Below, piece after piece: positions 7,904 to 16,996 of a stretch of 64,000 nt of DNA. Source of the DNA: Roseiflexus castenholzii DSM 13941 (lineage in GTDB: Bacteria > Chloroflexota > Chloroflexia > Chloroflexales > Roseiflexaceae); NCBI RefSeq assembly GCF_000017805.1, contig NC_009767.1, forward strand, positions 5,190,001 through 5,254,000, read 5' to 3'. Under the pieces are notes generated by a model. That model saw only the letters and a program-made list of their open reading frames with translations. It had not been told where the DNA came from and ran no database searches. How positions within the stretch are numbered: position 1 is the stretch's first letter; each line of letters starts with the position of its first letter. The position numbers and the translations under genes are program-made.

Positions 7904-8743
7904 TCAGGTTTTCGGCTCTTCGTCGAGTTGCACCTTGAGCAGCCCCGCGAGCATACTCCGCAGCCGTGCTTCATTGAGATAACTCACCATACGCCCGTCA
8001 TGCACCAGTGAAATCGCGCCAGTTTCTTCGGACACCACCACAGCGATAGCGTCGGATTGCTCAGAGATGCCTTTTGCTGCGCGATGGCGCGTGCCAAGGC
8101 GTCGCGGTCCAACGATGTCTTCACTGAGGGGAAGCACGACGTTGGCAGCCAGGATGCGATTGCCGCGCACAATGACTGCCATATCGTGCAGTGGCGCATT
8201 CGGGTAGAAAATATTCAACAAGAGCGGCACTGCGAGGCGCGCGTCGAGGATGACACCGCGATCGGCGTATTCTTGCAGTCCCGTCTCACGTTCGATCACC
8301 ATCAATGCGCCGATGCCCTGCTGCGACAACTGTTGTGCTGCACGTGAGACGCCGTTCACGGTATCGATCAATTCTGAGCGATTGGCACGCGAAAAAGGGC
8401 GCCCCAGCAGATCATTGGTTCGTCCCAGGCTTTCCAGCGCGCGCCGCAGTTCTGGTTGAAACAGCACTGGGATGGCCACGATCAGCGCCGGTTGAATGGC
8501 GTTTTCGAGCAGCCAGCGCAGCGTTTCGAGCGGCAGCACCGAACTGAGGGCAATCGAGATGACCAGCATGATGCCAAAACCGCGCAACAAGGGTACGGCG
8601 CGCGTGCCTCGAATGACGCCGAGCAACCAGTAGAAAATCAGTGCGACGATCCCAATATCAAGCAGCGCGCGTGGGTCGACGAAGGGATTGAGACGGTCGG
8701 CGAGGCGATTGATCCATTCCAGGATGCTGCGAATGTCAGGCAT
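7904..8743 (-). CDS. cdaA: Diadenylate cyclase (c-di-AMP synthase), CdaA type
   Basis: CdaA condenses two ATP into c-di-AMP. Three N-terminal hydrophobic segments (LLDIGIVALIFYWLLGV, a central GFGIMLVISIALSSVL and IQPALIVAIPVLF) anchor it. The DAC domain follows with ERETGLQEYADRGVILDA (DGA-type active-site region), APLHDMAVIV and GTRHRAAKGISEQSDA (the RHR motif that binds ATP phosphate). I place the start at ATG 8743 (MPDIRS), 15 codons inside the longest frame, because it fits the family and has GGAACA upstream; ATG 8788 is possible. The YbbR partner follows directly. Confidence 0.93.
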   Translation of the reverse strand: MPDIRSILEWINRLADRLNPFVDPRALLDIGIVALIFYWLLGVIRGTRAVPLLRGFGIMLVISIALSSVLPLETLRWLLENAIQPALIVAIPVLFQPELRRALESLGRTNDLLGRPFSRANRSELIDTVNGVSRAAQQLSQQGIGALMVIERETGLQEYADRGVILDARLAVPLLLNIFYPNAPLHDMAVIVRGNRILAANVVLPLSEDIVGPRRLGTRHRAAKGISEQSDAIAVVVSEETGAISLVHDGRMVSYLNEARLRSMLAGLLKVQLDEEPKT

Positions 8744-8891
8744 ATTGTTCCATCGGTGCACAGCACGTCGGGAGAGTCGTTCACGCATATTTTACCGCTA
8801 TCCCGGCGTTTTGGGATGACACGATGGTGATAGAAACCATCGTCGGCGCCATGCCTGCGGCAATCACCTCGCTGTCGCTGCGCGCTGTGCA

Positions 8892-11800
8892 TCACCGGTT
8901 TCCTGCCTGTTGTTGTTCGAGCATCCGTCTGGCTGCTGCCTGTAACGCTTCGACGCGTTCAATTTCGACGCCTGGCACTTTTGCCAGCCTGGTATAGATG
9001 CGGATTGCCTGTTCATATTCCTGCCGCCGCATAAGCGCATCACCGAGTTGAAACAGATTATCGGTATCGTTCTGGTCGAGTCCGTAGATTTGATGCATCT
9101 CCGCAATAGCGTTATCCAGATCGCGCCGCTGGAGCAGGATGCGAATAATCTGTTTCTTTTGCGCAACGGCTTCACGCGTCATGCCGGCCAGGGTGTACAT
9201 AAACGACAGCCACTGGCGTGCTTCAATATCATTGGGTGCGATATGCACGATTTTGTCATAGAGTGCGCGCGCCTCCTCCTGCCTGCCAAGCGTCCAATGC
9301 ACCTCGGCCGCCTGCTGAAGGTTGGCAATGGCGTCTTTGATCTGCCCTTCCTTCCGTTGAAGTTCTGCGACACGCGTCAGCGCTTCGACGCCTTTATCCA
9401 GGTAGCCGCGCCGGATATACATTTTCGCCAGGCGATGGCTGATCGGAATATTGTTGGGCGCCAGGCGCAGCGCATTTTCGAGTGCCTCGATCGCGCGATC
9501 CAGCATCTGGCGCTGCTCATAGTGGGTCGCCAGTTCGTCGAGTTGCGTCAGCGCTTCATTCAGGCGACCCTGCCGAAAATAGATATCGGACAGTTTGGTG
9601 TAGATCGCGCGGTCGTAGGGCAGAAACTGTTTGGCTTCCTGAAGCGCGCGTTCGGCGCTGGCGAGATCGCCGACAGCGGCATATGCTTCCGCCATACGGC
9701 GCACGATTTCGCCCTGAGAAAGGGGGAGCGAAAACGGATAACGGGCGTTTTCCGGCGGCGGCGGCGCAGGAGCAAGATCCAGGGCATGCTGAAGCTGGCG
9801 CAACGCCTCACTCGCCTGACCCAGTGCAATGTGACTATCCGCCATTGCCTGATAAACCAGGTGTGGCGTCAGAGTCGGATCGTTCTCGGCGTTCAGCAGT
9901 TCGATGGCCTGCTCGAACTCCAGCAGCGCCGATGGATGTTGCCCGGCGTGCTGCTGAACAATGCCCAGAATGTAGTGCAATATGGGAAGATCGGCAACCA
10001 GTAACGTGGCGCGGTACTCGGATTGTACTTCATTCAGGCGTTGGGGATGCTGTTTGAGCTGGTCGAGCAGCGTCGCCAGCGATTGCCAGACGGCGACGGG
10101 TTGCTCACCCATAATGGCCAGCGCCATGTTGATGCGTGCAATATGAACCGGATTCTGCTGATCGAGTTCGAGAGCGCGCCGGAAAGCGACCAGCGCTGCC
10201 TCGGCGCGGTCGAGTTTCAGCAGCGCCTGCCCATACTGTGCGTGGAGTTCTGCATTGGACGGCGACCATTGCAGGGCGCGTCGGTACTCCTCGAGCGCTT
10301 TGGTCGTTTGTCCCATCCGAAAATAGGCGCCGGCAACAATGGCAAGTTGCTGCGCTGCCTCTTCGTTTCGTCCGTCAGCGCGCAGCAACTCAGCCAGCCG
10401 CGAACGCGGCATAATTGTATCGGGCGACAGTTCGATCAGCCGGTAGTAAACGTCGATGGCGCGCCGGGGTTCTCCCCGCGCCACATACGTGTCGATCAAC
10501 AGTTGATACTTGATTAATGCTTCGTCTTTGCGTCCATCGCGCTCGTAAATCTCTCCCAATCGCAGGTGAATCGGCAGATACTCCGGGTTCAGCCTGATAA
10601 CCTCCATACATGCGTCGTTGGCTGCCAGCATCAATCCCTGTTCGACATACTTTTCGCTCGCCAGCACATACCGTTCACCGATTTCATCCAGTCCGGTCGT
10701 GTCGAGCGGTGTTACCGGTGCAACGGGAACGTGTTCGGGATGCGGCAGCGTTTCGAGGATTGCCAGCGGGTCGACCGGTTCGGCGGCGACTGATGGGGAT
10801 GGTTCAAAGCGATGATGGTCGGGGGTCTGTGGCTCAGGCGCTCGCAGAAAATCGGTAATAGGGCGAATTTTCCCCCAGGTTTCGGGCATCGGACTTTCGG
10901 GAGGCGTTTCGGGTTCAGGGGCGGATGGCGGTGATGTCAGTGCGCCCGTGCCGAGCGTGCGGAGTTTGGCAAACATATTGCGCTCGGTCAGGTCTTTGGC
11001 TTTCTGGCGGAACTCATCGGCGCGCTCGCGTCCCCAGCGTTTGCCCTGAAGAAAGTTTGCCAGCGTCGAATAGAGCGTTGCAGCGCGCGCAATGTCGTTG
11101 AGTTGAATATAGATCTGCGCGGCGCTCTCGTACATCTGGATCATATCGTCGGCTTCGGCGCGTCCAATCGATTCCAGCGGCAACAGACGAATAGTTTGTT
11201 CGTATTCGTGCGCTGCTTCGGGCAGTTGGCCCAGCGCCTGATACGCCTGACCAAGCATATAATGCGCTGAAAGGGCGTATTCCGGGTCGCCAGCGGCGCC
11301 CTGCAACAGTTCCACCGCGCGTTGATAGTCGCCGCGTTCCTGATACAGCAAGCCCAGGCTATAAAACACATCGCTGCGGTCGGTTCCAAGTTTGAGCGCG
11401 CGTTCATACTGCTCGATGGCGCCATCAATATCGCCGGCCTCCTGACGTTCGTGCGCCAGCGCGATGATTCGTTCGATGGCGAGGTGCGCACCGCGCAAAC
11501 CGCCGGTGCCGATAATGGGCAATACGGTTGCATCGGCGGCGGTTGCGGTCGCTTCGATTGCTGATTGGACCGTCTGTGCCAGGGCATCGTGGAGCGCCGC
11601 GATTAACTCTTTGGCTTCACGATTGTCGGGTACGCAGCGCAACGCCATTTCCGCCAGTTCCGCCGCCTGTTCGAGGCTCCCACGCGCTTGAGCGCGCCGT
11701 GCCAGTTCGAGATAGTGCGTTGCCGCCTCTGCACTCGCGCCCTGATCGGCGAGCAACTGCGCCAGACGCAGCCGCTGATCGTCGGCGTCGGATTGCAGGC

Positions 11801-12170
11801 GTAGCGCCTCGCGTAAGGCATCGATGGCGCGTGCAGCCAGTTTGCGGTTCATCTGAAGATCGGCAAGTTGCACATAGGCGTTGGTTGCCGCCTGCACGTC
11901 GCCGAGACGCTCGTGGGTACGCGCCAGATATTCCAGATAGAATGGATTGCCGGCATCGATGCGACGCAATTCATCGAAAATCTGAAGCGCCTGCGCATAC
12001 TTTGCGGTGTTGAAGAACGCAACAGCGACAGCCAAGCGCGCATCCAGGTCCTGAGGGAATTCTTGCAAGGCGCGGGCTGCCTGTTTCAGCGCCTCGTCCC
12101 AGTTCATAAGCCGCGCTGCTTCGCGGCTTTGCTCCATCGCGCGGTCGAACAATGCACGGTTGCCTGGCAT
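8892..12170 (-). CDS. Large tetratricopeptide-repeat protein
   Basis: About 1,092 residues, nearly all TPR helices: repeated 34-residue units with the W/L-G-Y-A-F-A-P pattern (for example YSLGLLYQERGDYQRAVELL, LHAQYGQALLKLDRAEAALVAF and HRLAKMYIRRGYLDKGVEAL). I count roughly twenty. A Pro-rich low-complexity linker (about residues 405-470) splits the N- and C-terminal superhelices. There is no signal peptide or membrane segment, so a cytoplasmic scaffold is likely; the partner is unknown. ATG 12170 has AGGGG seven bases upstream; a GTG at 12191 would add seven residues. It lies upstream of cdaA on the same strand, with a 148-bp gap. Confidence 0.85.
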   Translation of the reverse strand: MPGNRALFDRAMEQSREAARLMNWDEALKQAARALQEFPQDLDARLAVAVAFFNTAKYAQALQIFDELRRIDAGNPFYLEYLARTHERLGDVQAATNAYVQLADLQMNRKLAARAIDALREALRLQSDADDQRLRLAQLLADQGASAEAATHYLELARRAQARGSLEQAAELAEMALRCVPDNREAKELIAALHDALAQTVQSAIEATATAADATVLPIIGTGGLRGAHLAIERIIALAHERQEAGDIDGAIEQYERALKLGTDRSDVFYSLGLLYQERGDYQRAVELLQGAAGDPEYALSAHYMLGQAYQALGQLPEAAHEYEQTIRLLPLESIGRAEADDMIQMYESAAQIYIQLNDIARAATLYSTLANFLQGKRWGRERADEFRQKAKDLTERNMFAKLRTLGTGALTSPPSAPEPETPPESPMPETWGKIRPITDFLRAPEPQTPDHHRFEPSPSVAAEPVDPLAILETLPHPEHVPVAPVTPLDTTGLDEIGERYVLASEKYVEQGLMLAANDACMEVIRLNPEYLPIHLRLGEIYERDGRKDEALIKYQLLIDTYVARGEPRRAIDVYYRLIELSPDTIMPRSRLAELLRADGRNEEAAQQLAIVAGAYFRMGQTTKALEEYRRALQWSPSNAELHAQYGQALLKLDRAEAALVAFRRALELDQQNPVHIARINMALAIMGEQPVAVWQSLATLLDQLKQHPQRLNEVQSEYRATLLVADLPILHYILGIVQQHAGQHPSALLEFEQAIELLNAENDPTLTPHLVYQAMADSHIALGQASEALRQLQHALDLAPAPPPPENARYPFSLPLSQGEIVRRMAEAYAAVGDLASAERALQEAKQFLPYDRAIYTKLSDIYFRQGRLNEALTQLDELATHYEQRQMLDRAIEALENALRLAPNNIPISHRLAKMYIRRGYLDKGVEALTRVAELQRKEGQIKDAIANLQQAAEVHWTLGRQEEARALYDKIVHIAPNDIEARQWLSFMYTLAGMTREAVAQKKQIIRILLQRRDLDNAIAEMHQIYGLDQNDTDNLFQLGDALMRRQEYEQAIRIYTRLAKVPGVEIERVEALQAAARRMLEQQQAGNR

Positions 12171-12316
12171 GGAAGACCCCTGATACGGCACACTGGCGTG
12201 GATGCTCCCATAGTAGGAGGAGCGTTGATCTTACGGGTACGCGATCCGTCGCGCATACATTAGAGGCATGATAGCACAAAACGGTCGTATCCGGGAATGA
12301 TCGCGCGCCGGACCGT

Positions 12317-13150
12317 CTATTTCAGGCGGCGTTGCGCATTATTGATCGGGTAGCGTTGCGCCAGTGGCAGCCTGCGATAGTCGGCAGCGTCGATAATGAT
12401 ATGTTCTTCGCAGAGTGCGCGGTCGGACATGCGTGAAAAGATACGCGGGTCGATCTCCTCGGGTTTGCGATTGCTGGTAATGACCGTCGGTAATGCAAAA
12501 TTGTACCGATGATTAATAATCTGAAACAGTTTTTCGCGCGCCCAACTGGTCGTGTTTTCGGTGCCGAGATCGTCGAGGATGAGGACATCCGCCTCACGAA
12601 TATCCTCGAAACGCTGATCGTACTCGATCTCGCTCGATGGTCCAAACGTCGAGCGCAGATGGTCGAGGAGATCAGGAACGACGGCAAAGAGCACACGATA
12701 GTGGTTCTGGATCAACTGATTGGCGATGGCAGCCGCCAGGTGGGTTTTGCCACACCCATAGTTGCCAAACAAAATGAGCCAGCCGCGTGGTTGGCGCGCA
12801 TATTCGAGCGCACGCAAATAAGCGCGACGAACGCCGGGGACGTTTGGGTTGAAGGTCTCGAAGGTCTTGTCGAGAAATGCCGCCAGATTGCTGATTTCCA
12901 GCAAGCGCGCCGCTTCGCGCTGTTCCTGTTCCGCCATTTTACACACGCACGGGAAGAGTCTGGCGAAGTCGGGATGCCCAAAGGGCACCGCTTTTTTGTA
13001 AAACCCTGAACCGCCGCAGTGAGGGCAGACCGCGCTACTGGAGGTCGGAGACATCGCTGCCACGGCGGAAGAGGTCGCCGTAGGCGCCACCGACGTATTT
13101 CTCGACATCGATAGGTCGGTCGGTTCGATCCTGCGCATCGTTTCGTCCAT
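12317..13150 (-). CDS. DnaI/DnaC-type helicase loader (AAA+ ATPase)
   Basis: The 277-residue ATPase resembles DnaC/DnaI/IstB. A zinc-finger-like CPHCGGSG...CVC precedes FETFNPNVPGVRRAY. Then come Walker A (FGNYGCGKTHLAAAI), Walker B (VLILDDLGTEN) and sensor 1 (LPTVITSNRKPEE). The helicase gene dnaB and a DnaD-domain gene lie just upstream, so it probably loads DnaB during initiation or restart; no transposase neighbour suggests IstB. ATG 13150 is favoured by GAGAGGTGG seven bases upstream. That start makes the gene overlap the end of the DnaD-like gene by 116 bp. Confidence 0.85.
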   Translation of the reverse strand: MDETMRRIEPTDLSMSRNTSVAPTATSSAVAAMSPTSSSAVCPHCGGSGFYKKAVPFGHPDFARLFPCVCKMAEQEQREAARLLEISNLAAFLDKTFETFNPNVPGVRRAYLRALEYARQPRGWLILFGNYGCGKTHLAAAIANQLIQNHYRVLFAVVPDLLDHLRSTFGPSSEIEYDQRFEDIREADVLILDDLGTENTTSWAREKLFQIINHRYNFALPTVITSNRKPEEIDPRIFSRMSDRALCEEHIIIDAADYRRLPLAQRYPINNAQRRLK

Positions 13151-13754
13151 GGGTCGCCCACCTCTCGAGTATCTTCTTGACATAGCGCCAGGAGCGGGCA
13201 TTGGCGCGCACCGCTTCTCGCATGGCATCTTCGATCCAGTGTGCCGGGTAGCGCTCTTCTGCCTCGCGCAGGTCATCAAGCAGCATGGGGGTCACCAACC
13301 CGATATTCTGCTCGTACAGCGTGATCAGCGACGGGCGATCATTGGGAAGCGGCGGGTTGGGCGCAAGCGCTACGCCCGACTGCCCGACCTGCTCGACCCA
13401 CGCGCGGTTTGCAGCGGTATTCACAATGTACCAGTTGATGGTGCGCGCGCCATCGGGCAGCGCGATATGGAGGAGCGTCGTGCGACGCACGGCGGCGTCG
13501 AGTCCTTCGGCAAGCAATTCTTCCGGCGGGCGTAACCGTGTGATGGCGCGCAATCCGCGCCGCAACACGCGATCTGACGCCAGTTCGTCCCAACTGATCC
13601 GCCGTGGCGCAGGACCACGCTGCCGACTCAGGCGATAGAAGACGTGCAGTGTGACTTTGAGTTCGCTGGGAAGTGTGATCTGCGGCAACACTTCGGTAAA
13701 GAACTCACCCGGTAGTCCTACCAGGGCGTCGGTTGTGAAGCCGGTGAATGCCAT
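13035..13754 (-). CDS. DnaD-like primosomal protein
   Basis: The 239-residue protein has an N-terminal winged-helix-like region (LPQITLPSELKVTLHVFYRLSRQRG) and a C-terminal DnaD/DnaB2 domain (YEQNIGLVTPMLLDDLREAEERYP...RSWRYVKKILERW), the hallmark YxxxxG...W pattern of replication-restart proteins. It probably recruits the loader encoded by the next, overlapping gene. The last 39 codons are shared in another frame with that gene. It is preceded by a TATAAT-like box and a 16-bp palindrome. Confidence 0.82.
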   Translation of the reverse strand: MAFTGFTTDALVGLPGEFFTEVLPQITLPSELKVTLHVFYRLSRQRGPAPRRISWDELASDRVLRRGLRAITRLRPPEELLAEGLDAAVRRTTLLHIALPDGARTINWYIVNTAANRAWVEQVGQSGVALAPNPPLPNDRPSLITLYEQNIGLVTPMLLDDLREAEERYPAHWIEDAMREAVRANARSWRYVKKILERWATHGRNDAQDRTDRPIDVEKYVGGAYGDLFRRGSDVSDLQ

Positions 13755-13799
13755 TGGCTAGTCCGCTCCTGCGTCAATGAGCGTGCGTCGGATCGGAAG

Positions 13800-13815
13800 A
13801 GAACATGCATGTTCT
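13800..13815. promoter_or_regulatory. 16-bp perfect palindrome (operator-like) upstream of the dnaD-like gene
   Basis: AGAACATGCATGTTCT reads identically on both strands. It lies 46 bp upstream of the ATG at 13754 and 5 bp downstream of a minus-strand TATAAT (13821-13826), so it would cover the transcription start. The GAAC...GTTC half-sites recall LexA-type operators, but the 6-bp spacer differs from the Bacillus box (4 bp), so the regulator is open. Confidence 0.55.
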
Positions 13816-13820
13816 ATGCC

Positions 13821-13826
13821 ATTATA
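13821..13826 (-). promoter_or_regulatory. Putative -10 box of the dnaD-dnaI promoter
   Basis: On the minus strand the hexamer is TATAAT, 67 bp upstream of the dnaD-like ATG. No convincing -35 hexamer is seen at 17 bp. The rest of the 270-bp space up to the dnaB stop (13755-14024) shows nothing coding. Confidence 0.45.
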
Positions 13827-14024
13827 AACGACAGGCAACCGTTCGCAGGTCTCCGATGCACGGGCGTCGCGCCCTCGTCGCGGGTGCGCGGGCGTTGCTT
13901 CCGCATCAACGCTGGTTACATCCATTCCACTAGTGATGTTTCATTTCGGAGACCTCCCCGAACCTCCGTTTGGCGCGGTCGGCGGGGTCGTTGCCCCCAA
14001 CTATGAGCGCGTATCACGTTGACT

Positions 14025-15359
14025 CTAATACCCTTCCGGCGTGCGATAAGTCAGGTCCATGAAGCGTGTGGTCGATGGCTCAAACCGCATGGGCACCACG
14101 CCGACCGGACCATTGCGATGTTTGGCGATATGGATCTCGGCGATACCCTTTTTGTCAGTGTTCGGATCATACAACTCTTCGCGATAGATAAACATCACAA
14201 TATCGGCGTCCTGCTCAATCGACCCCGATTCGCGCAGGTCGCTCAGCACAGGCACGTGGCTGGTGCGCCCTTCGACGGCGCGCGAAAGTTGCGACAGAGC
14301 GATGACCGGCACGTTGAGTTCACGCGCCAGCGCCTTCAAACCGCGCGAAATCTCGCTCACCTCTTGCACGCGATTGTCGGTGCGGCGTCCCTGCATCAAT
14401 TGCAGATAGTCGATGATAATCAAGTCCACGCCGGCGCGCGCCTGAAGCCGACGCGCCCGGCTGCGCACATCCATAATGCTCAGCCCGGCAGAGTCTTCGA
14501 TATAGATCGGCGCGGCAGCCAGACGCCCCATAGCGCTGATCACGCGCTCCATCTCGTCCTCACGGAGTTGCCCCAGGCGCAGGCGGTGCGTATCGATGGT
14601 CGTTTCCATTGAGAGCAGGCGCTGCACCAGTTGCTCACGGCTCATTTCCAGACTGAACACGCCGACCGTTCCCTGGTAGTGCATAGCGACATTATAGGCG
14701 ATGCTCATCACCAGGCTGGTCTTGCCGACGCCTGGGCGCGCTGCAAGGATAATCAGATCGCTGCGCTGCAACCCGCCGGTGATGAGATCGAGGTCGCGGA
14801 AGCCGGTTGGCAGCCCCACGACCTCGCCGCGATGCTCCTGAAGATAGTTGATCTGCTCATAGTACGCATCGATCACCTGGCCGATGTGAACAAAATCCTG
14901 GTTGATGCGCCGCTGCGAGACCTCGAAGAGGGTCTGTTCAGCCAGATCGAGCGTGTCCTCGATATCCCGTTGCTCATCGTACCCCAGCGCAGCGATCTTG
15001 CTTCCAGCGGTGATCAGGCGGCGGCGCAGCGCAGTATGTTCGACGATGCGGGCATAGTATTCAACGTGATACGAGGTTGGAACGCTCTCGACCAGTTCGG
15101 ACAGATAGAGAACGCCGCCAACGGCTTCGAGCTGATTGCGCCGGCGCAGTTCCTCGGCGACGGTGCGGGTATCAGGGGGAATGCGGGCATTGTAGCATGT
15201 CAGCATCGCCTCGTAGATCTGCGCGTGCCGTTGCAGGTAAAAATACTCCGCCTGCAACCAGGGTGCAATCGCAATGATGGCATCCCGGTTGAGCAGGATC
15301 GAGCCGAGGGTGGCTTTCTCAGCGTCGATGCTCTGCGGCAGATCGGGCAGTGCAGTCAT
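14025..15359 (-). CDS. dnaB: Replicative DNA helicase DnaB
   Basis: The 444-residue hexameric helicase unwinds the fork ahead of DnaG/Pol III. The N-terminal DnaB domain (PQSIDAEKATLGSILLNRDAI) is followed by the RecA-like core: LPTGFRDLDLITGG, Walker A ARPGVGKTSLVMS (about residues 213-225), Walker B LIIIDYLQLM, and the SQLSRAVEGR...LSDLRESGSIEQDAD block. No intein interrupts it and its length is standard. It is followed at a distance by the DnaD/DnaI-like pair and preceded by rplI, a common bacterial arrangement. Confidence 0.96.
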   Translation of the reverse strand: MTALPDLPQSIDAEKATLGSILLNRDAIIAIAPWLQAEYFYLQRHAQIYEAMLTCYNARIPPDTRTVAEELRRRNQLEAVGGVLYLSELVESVPTSYHVEYYARIVEHTALRRRLITAGSKIAALGYDEQRDIEDTLDLAEQTLFEVSQRRINQDFVHIGQVIDAYYEQINYLQEHRGEVVGLPTGFRDLDLITGGLQRSDLIILAARPGVGKTSLVMSIAYNVAMHYQGTVGVFSLEMSREQLVQRLLSMETTIDTHRLRLGQLREDEMERVISAMGRLAAAPIYIEDSAGLSIMDVRSRARRLQARAGVDLIIIDYLQLMQGRRTDNRVQEVSEISRGLKALARELNVPVIALSQLSRAVEGRTSHVPVLSDLRESGSIEQDADIVMFIYREELYDPNTDKKGIAEIHIAKHRNGPVGVVPMRFEPSTTRFMDLTYRTPEGY

Positions 15360-15568
15360 AGTCTTCCCGGTGTCGAACGTTGTCGTGGAACGGGCGCCCC
15401 CCTGCTCGTGCGTTGCAACACACAGGCGGGTTGGGCACAGGGTTATGCCCCGCTTTTCGACAGATTATCCCATGCCTGTCCACACGCGCCTTGAGAAGCG
15501 ATAATGTGCCAGGGCGCAATGCCGTGGCACATTATCCGTGCGAAAATCCTATCGAATGTCGCAACAGG

Positions 15569-16066
15569 TCAGGCGGTTTCGGGATCGGGGGGCAACTGAA
15601 TCGCGCCCTCTTCACCCTCGACGACGACGTTGATCACCGGTTCGACGCCCGCCATCAGGCGAATCGTGACCGGATAGATGCCGATACGCTTGATCGGCTC
15701 TTCCAGTTGCACCTTGCGGCGGTCAAATTCCTCGCCGAGCAGTGCGCCGATCTTCTCCGCAATATCGCTACTGGTAATCGAACCGTACAACCGGTCGAGT
15801 TCACCAACGCGCGCAGTGAAGCGCAACGTTTGCCCATGAAGGCGGGCAGCGATTGCCTGGGCGTCGCGGCGCGCCGCTTCTTCGCGCCGGCGCTGCGCTG
15901 CCAGACGCTCCTCCGCCTGTTTGATCTGACCGCGGGTTGCCAGAACCGCCAGACCGCGTGGAATGAGATAGTTGCGGCCATACCCGCCGGAGACCTCGCG
16001 GACTTCGCCAGCCGCGCCAAGATTGGCAACATTCTGCGTCAATACCACTTTGATTTTGCTCCCCAC
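15569..16066 (-). CDS. rplI: 50S ribosomal protein bL9
   Basis: The 165-residue product begins GSKIKVVLTQNVANLGAAGEVREVSGGYGRNYLIPRGLA, the rRNA-binding N-domain of bL9 with its diagnostic NYLIP motif. A long charged connecting helix (KQAEERLAAQRRREEAARRDA) and the C-domain follow. I place the start at GTG 16066, seven bases after AGGAG. The longer open frame overlaps the HAD gene and is not credible. A GTG two codons upstream is the only close alternative. It sits upstream of dnaB as in many bacteria. Confidence 0.93.
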   Translation of the reverse strand: MGSKIKVVLTQNVANLGAAGEVREVSGGYGRNYLIPRGLAVLATRGQIKQAEERLAAQRRREEAARRDAQAIAARLHGQTLRFTARVGELDRLYGSITSSDIAEKIGALLGEEFDRRKVQLEEPIKRIGIYPVTIRLMAGVEPVINVVVEGEEGAIQLPPDPETA

Positions 16067-16184
16067 AGTCACGCTCCTGAACGGTGTTCTGCCAGATAAT
16101 AATAAGGAAGCGCCGCTGCCGGCAGAGGCATCGGGCGCATATTCGTCGAACGCCGGATATATTATCACAGGATCGCCTGGATCG

Positions 16185-16847
16185 TCAATGTGAGTCGTAA
16201 GCGGCAATGATCGCCAGAAGGTCGCGCAAACCATCAACCACCGCAACAGGTGGGGGCACGTCAGGCGGAAGCGTCACTCCGTGGCGGTTGACCCAAATAG
16301 CCGGCATGCCCGCCTGTGCCGCACCCCGCAGGTCATTCTCTGGCGAATCGCCGACGAACAATGCCTCATCAGGCGTTATTCCCAGGGCGTGCAGTGCGAT
16401 GTGAAAGATCTGCGGGTCCGGTTTGGCAACTCCGACTTCCTCGGAGACGATGATGGCATGCATATACGATGCAAGATCGAAGCGTTCAATCTTGGGACGC
16501 TGTGACCATGATGGTCCGTTGGTAATCAATCCGAGACGGTAGCGCGCGCCGAGGGCAGTGAGCAATGGCAGCGCTTCTGGATCGAGGGTGAGTGTCTCGA
16601 ACCAGATATCACGATAGCGCGCGAAAGCCCGATCAATCATGCGCTGATCGGTCATTCCCTGATCGCGCAGAAAGTCGGGCAACTGGTTGATCCAGATCTT
16701 CATCGTGAATGCATGCTGCACCAGCGTCTCGAGGTCGCACGATATAGTGCATGGTGCGTCTGCGAGAGCGATGCGCAGGCATGCGAGCCAGTGCGCCTTG
16801 AGATCGTACAGTGTGTCGTCCAGGTCGAACAGAATGGCTCGTAGCAT
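16185..16847 (-). CDS. HAD-superfamily hydrolase (YjjG-like, HAD-IA)
   Basis: The 220-residue phosphatase shows all four HAD motifs: ILFDLDDTLYDL (nucleophile and acid-base Asp), LITNGPS, GVAKPDPQIF with the lysine, and FVGDSPENDLRGA. An alpha-helical cap lies between motifs I and II, as in subfamily IA. The sequence resembles YjjG-type nucleotidases or haloacid dehalogenase-like phosphatases, but the substrate cannot be assigned. Confidence 0.87.
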   Translation of the reverse strand: MLRAILFDLDDTLYDLKAHWLACLRIALADAPCTISCDLETLVQHAFTMKIWINQLPDFLRDQGMTDQRMIDRAFARYRDIWFETLTLDPEALPLLTALGARYRLGLITNGPSWSQRPKIERFDLASYMHAIIVSEEVGVAKPDPQIFHIALHALGITPDEALFVGDSPENDLRGAAQAGMPAIWVNRHGVTLPPDVPPPVAVVDGLRDLLAIIAAYDSH

Positions 16848-16996
16848 CGATTATCCACTCCTCTGCCGCTGCACGTGATGATCTTCCGCGTCTCACCCAC
16901 ACGCACGAAGACCGCACGCCAGCACCCATGGATCATCATCGCTGTGCACTCGTATCTCTGTCGTTTGATCGCAACGAGCGTACAACGGGCAACGTT

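Noticed and set aside
14025..15359. Intein in dnaB
   Set aside because: The helicase has normal length and all motifs are uninterrupted.
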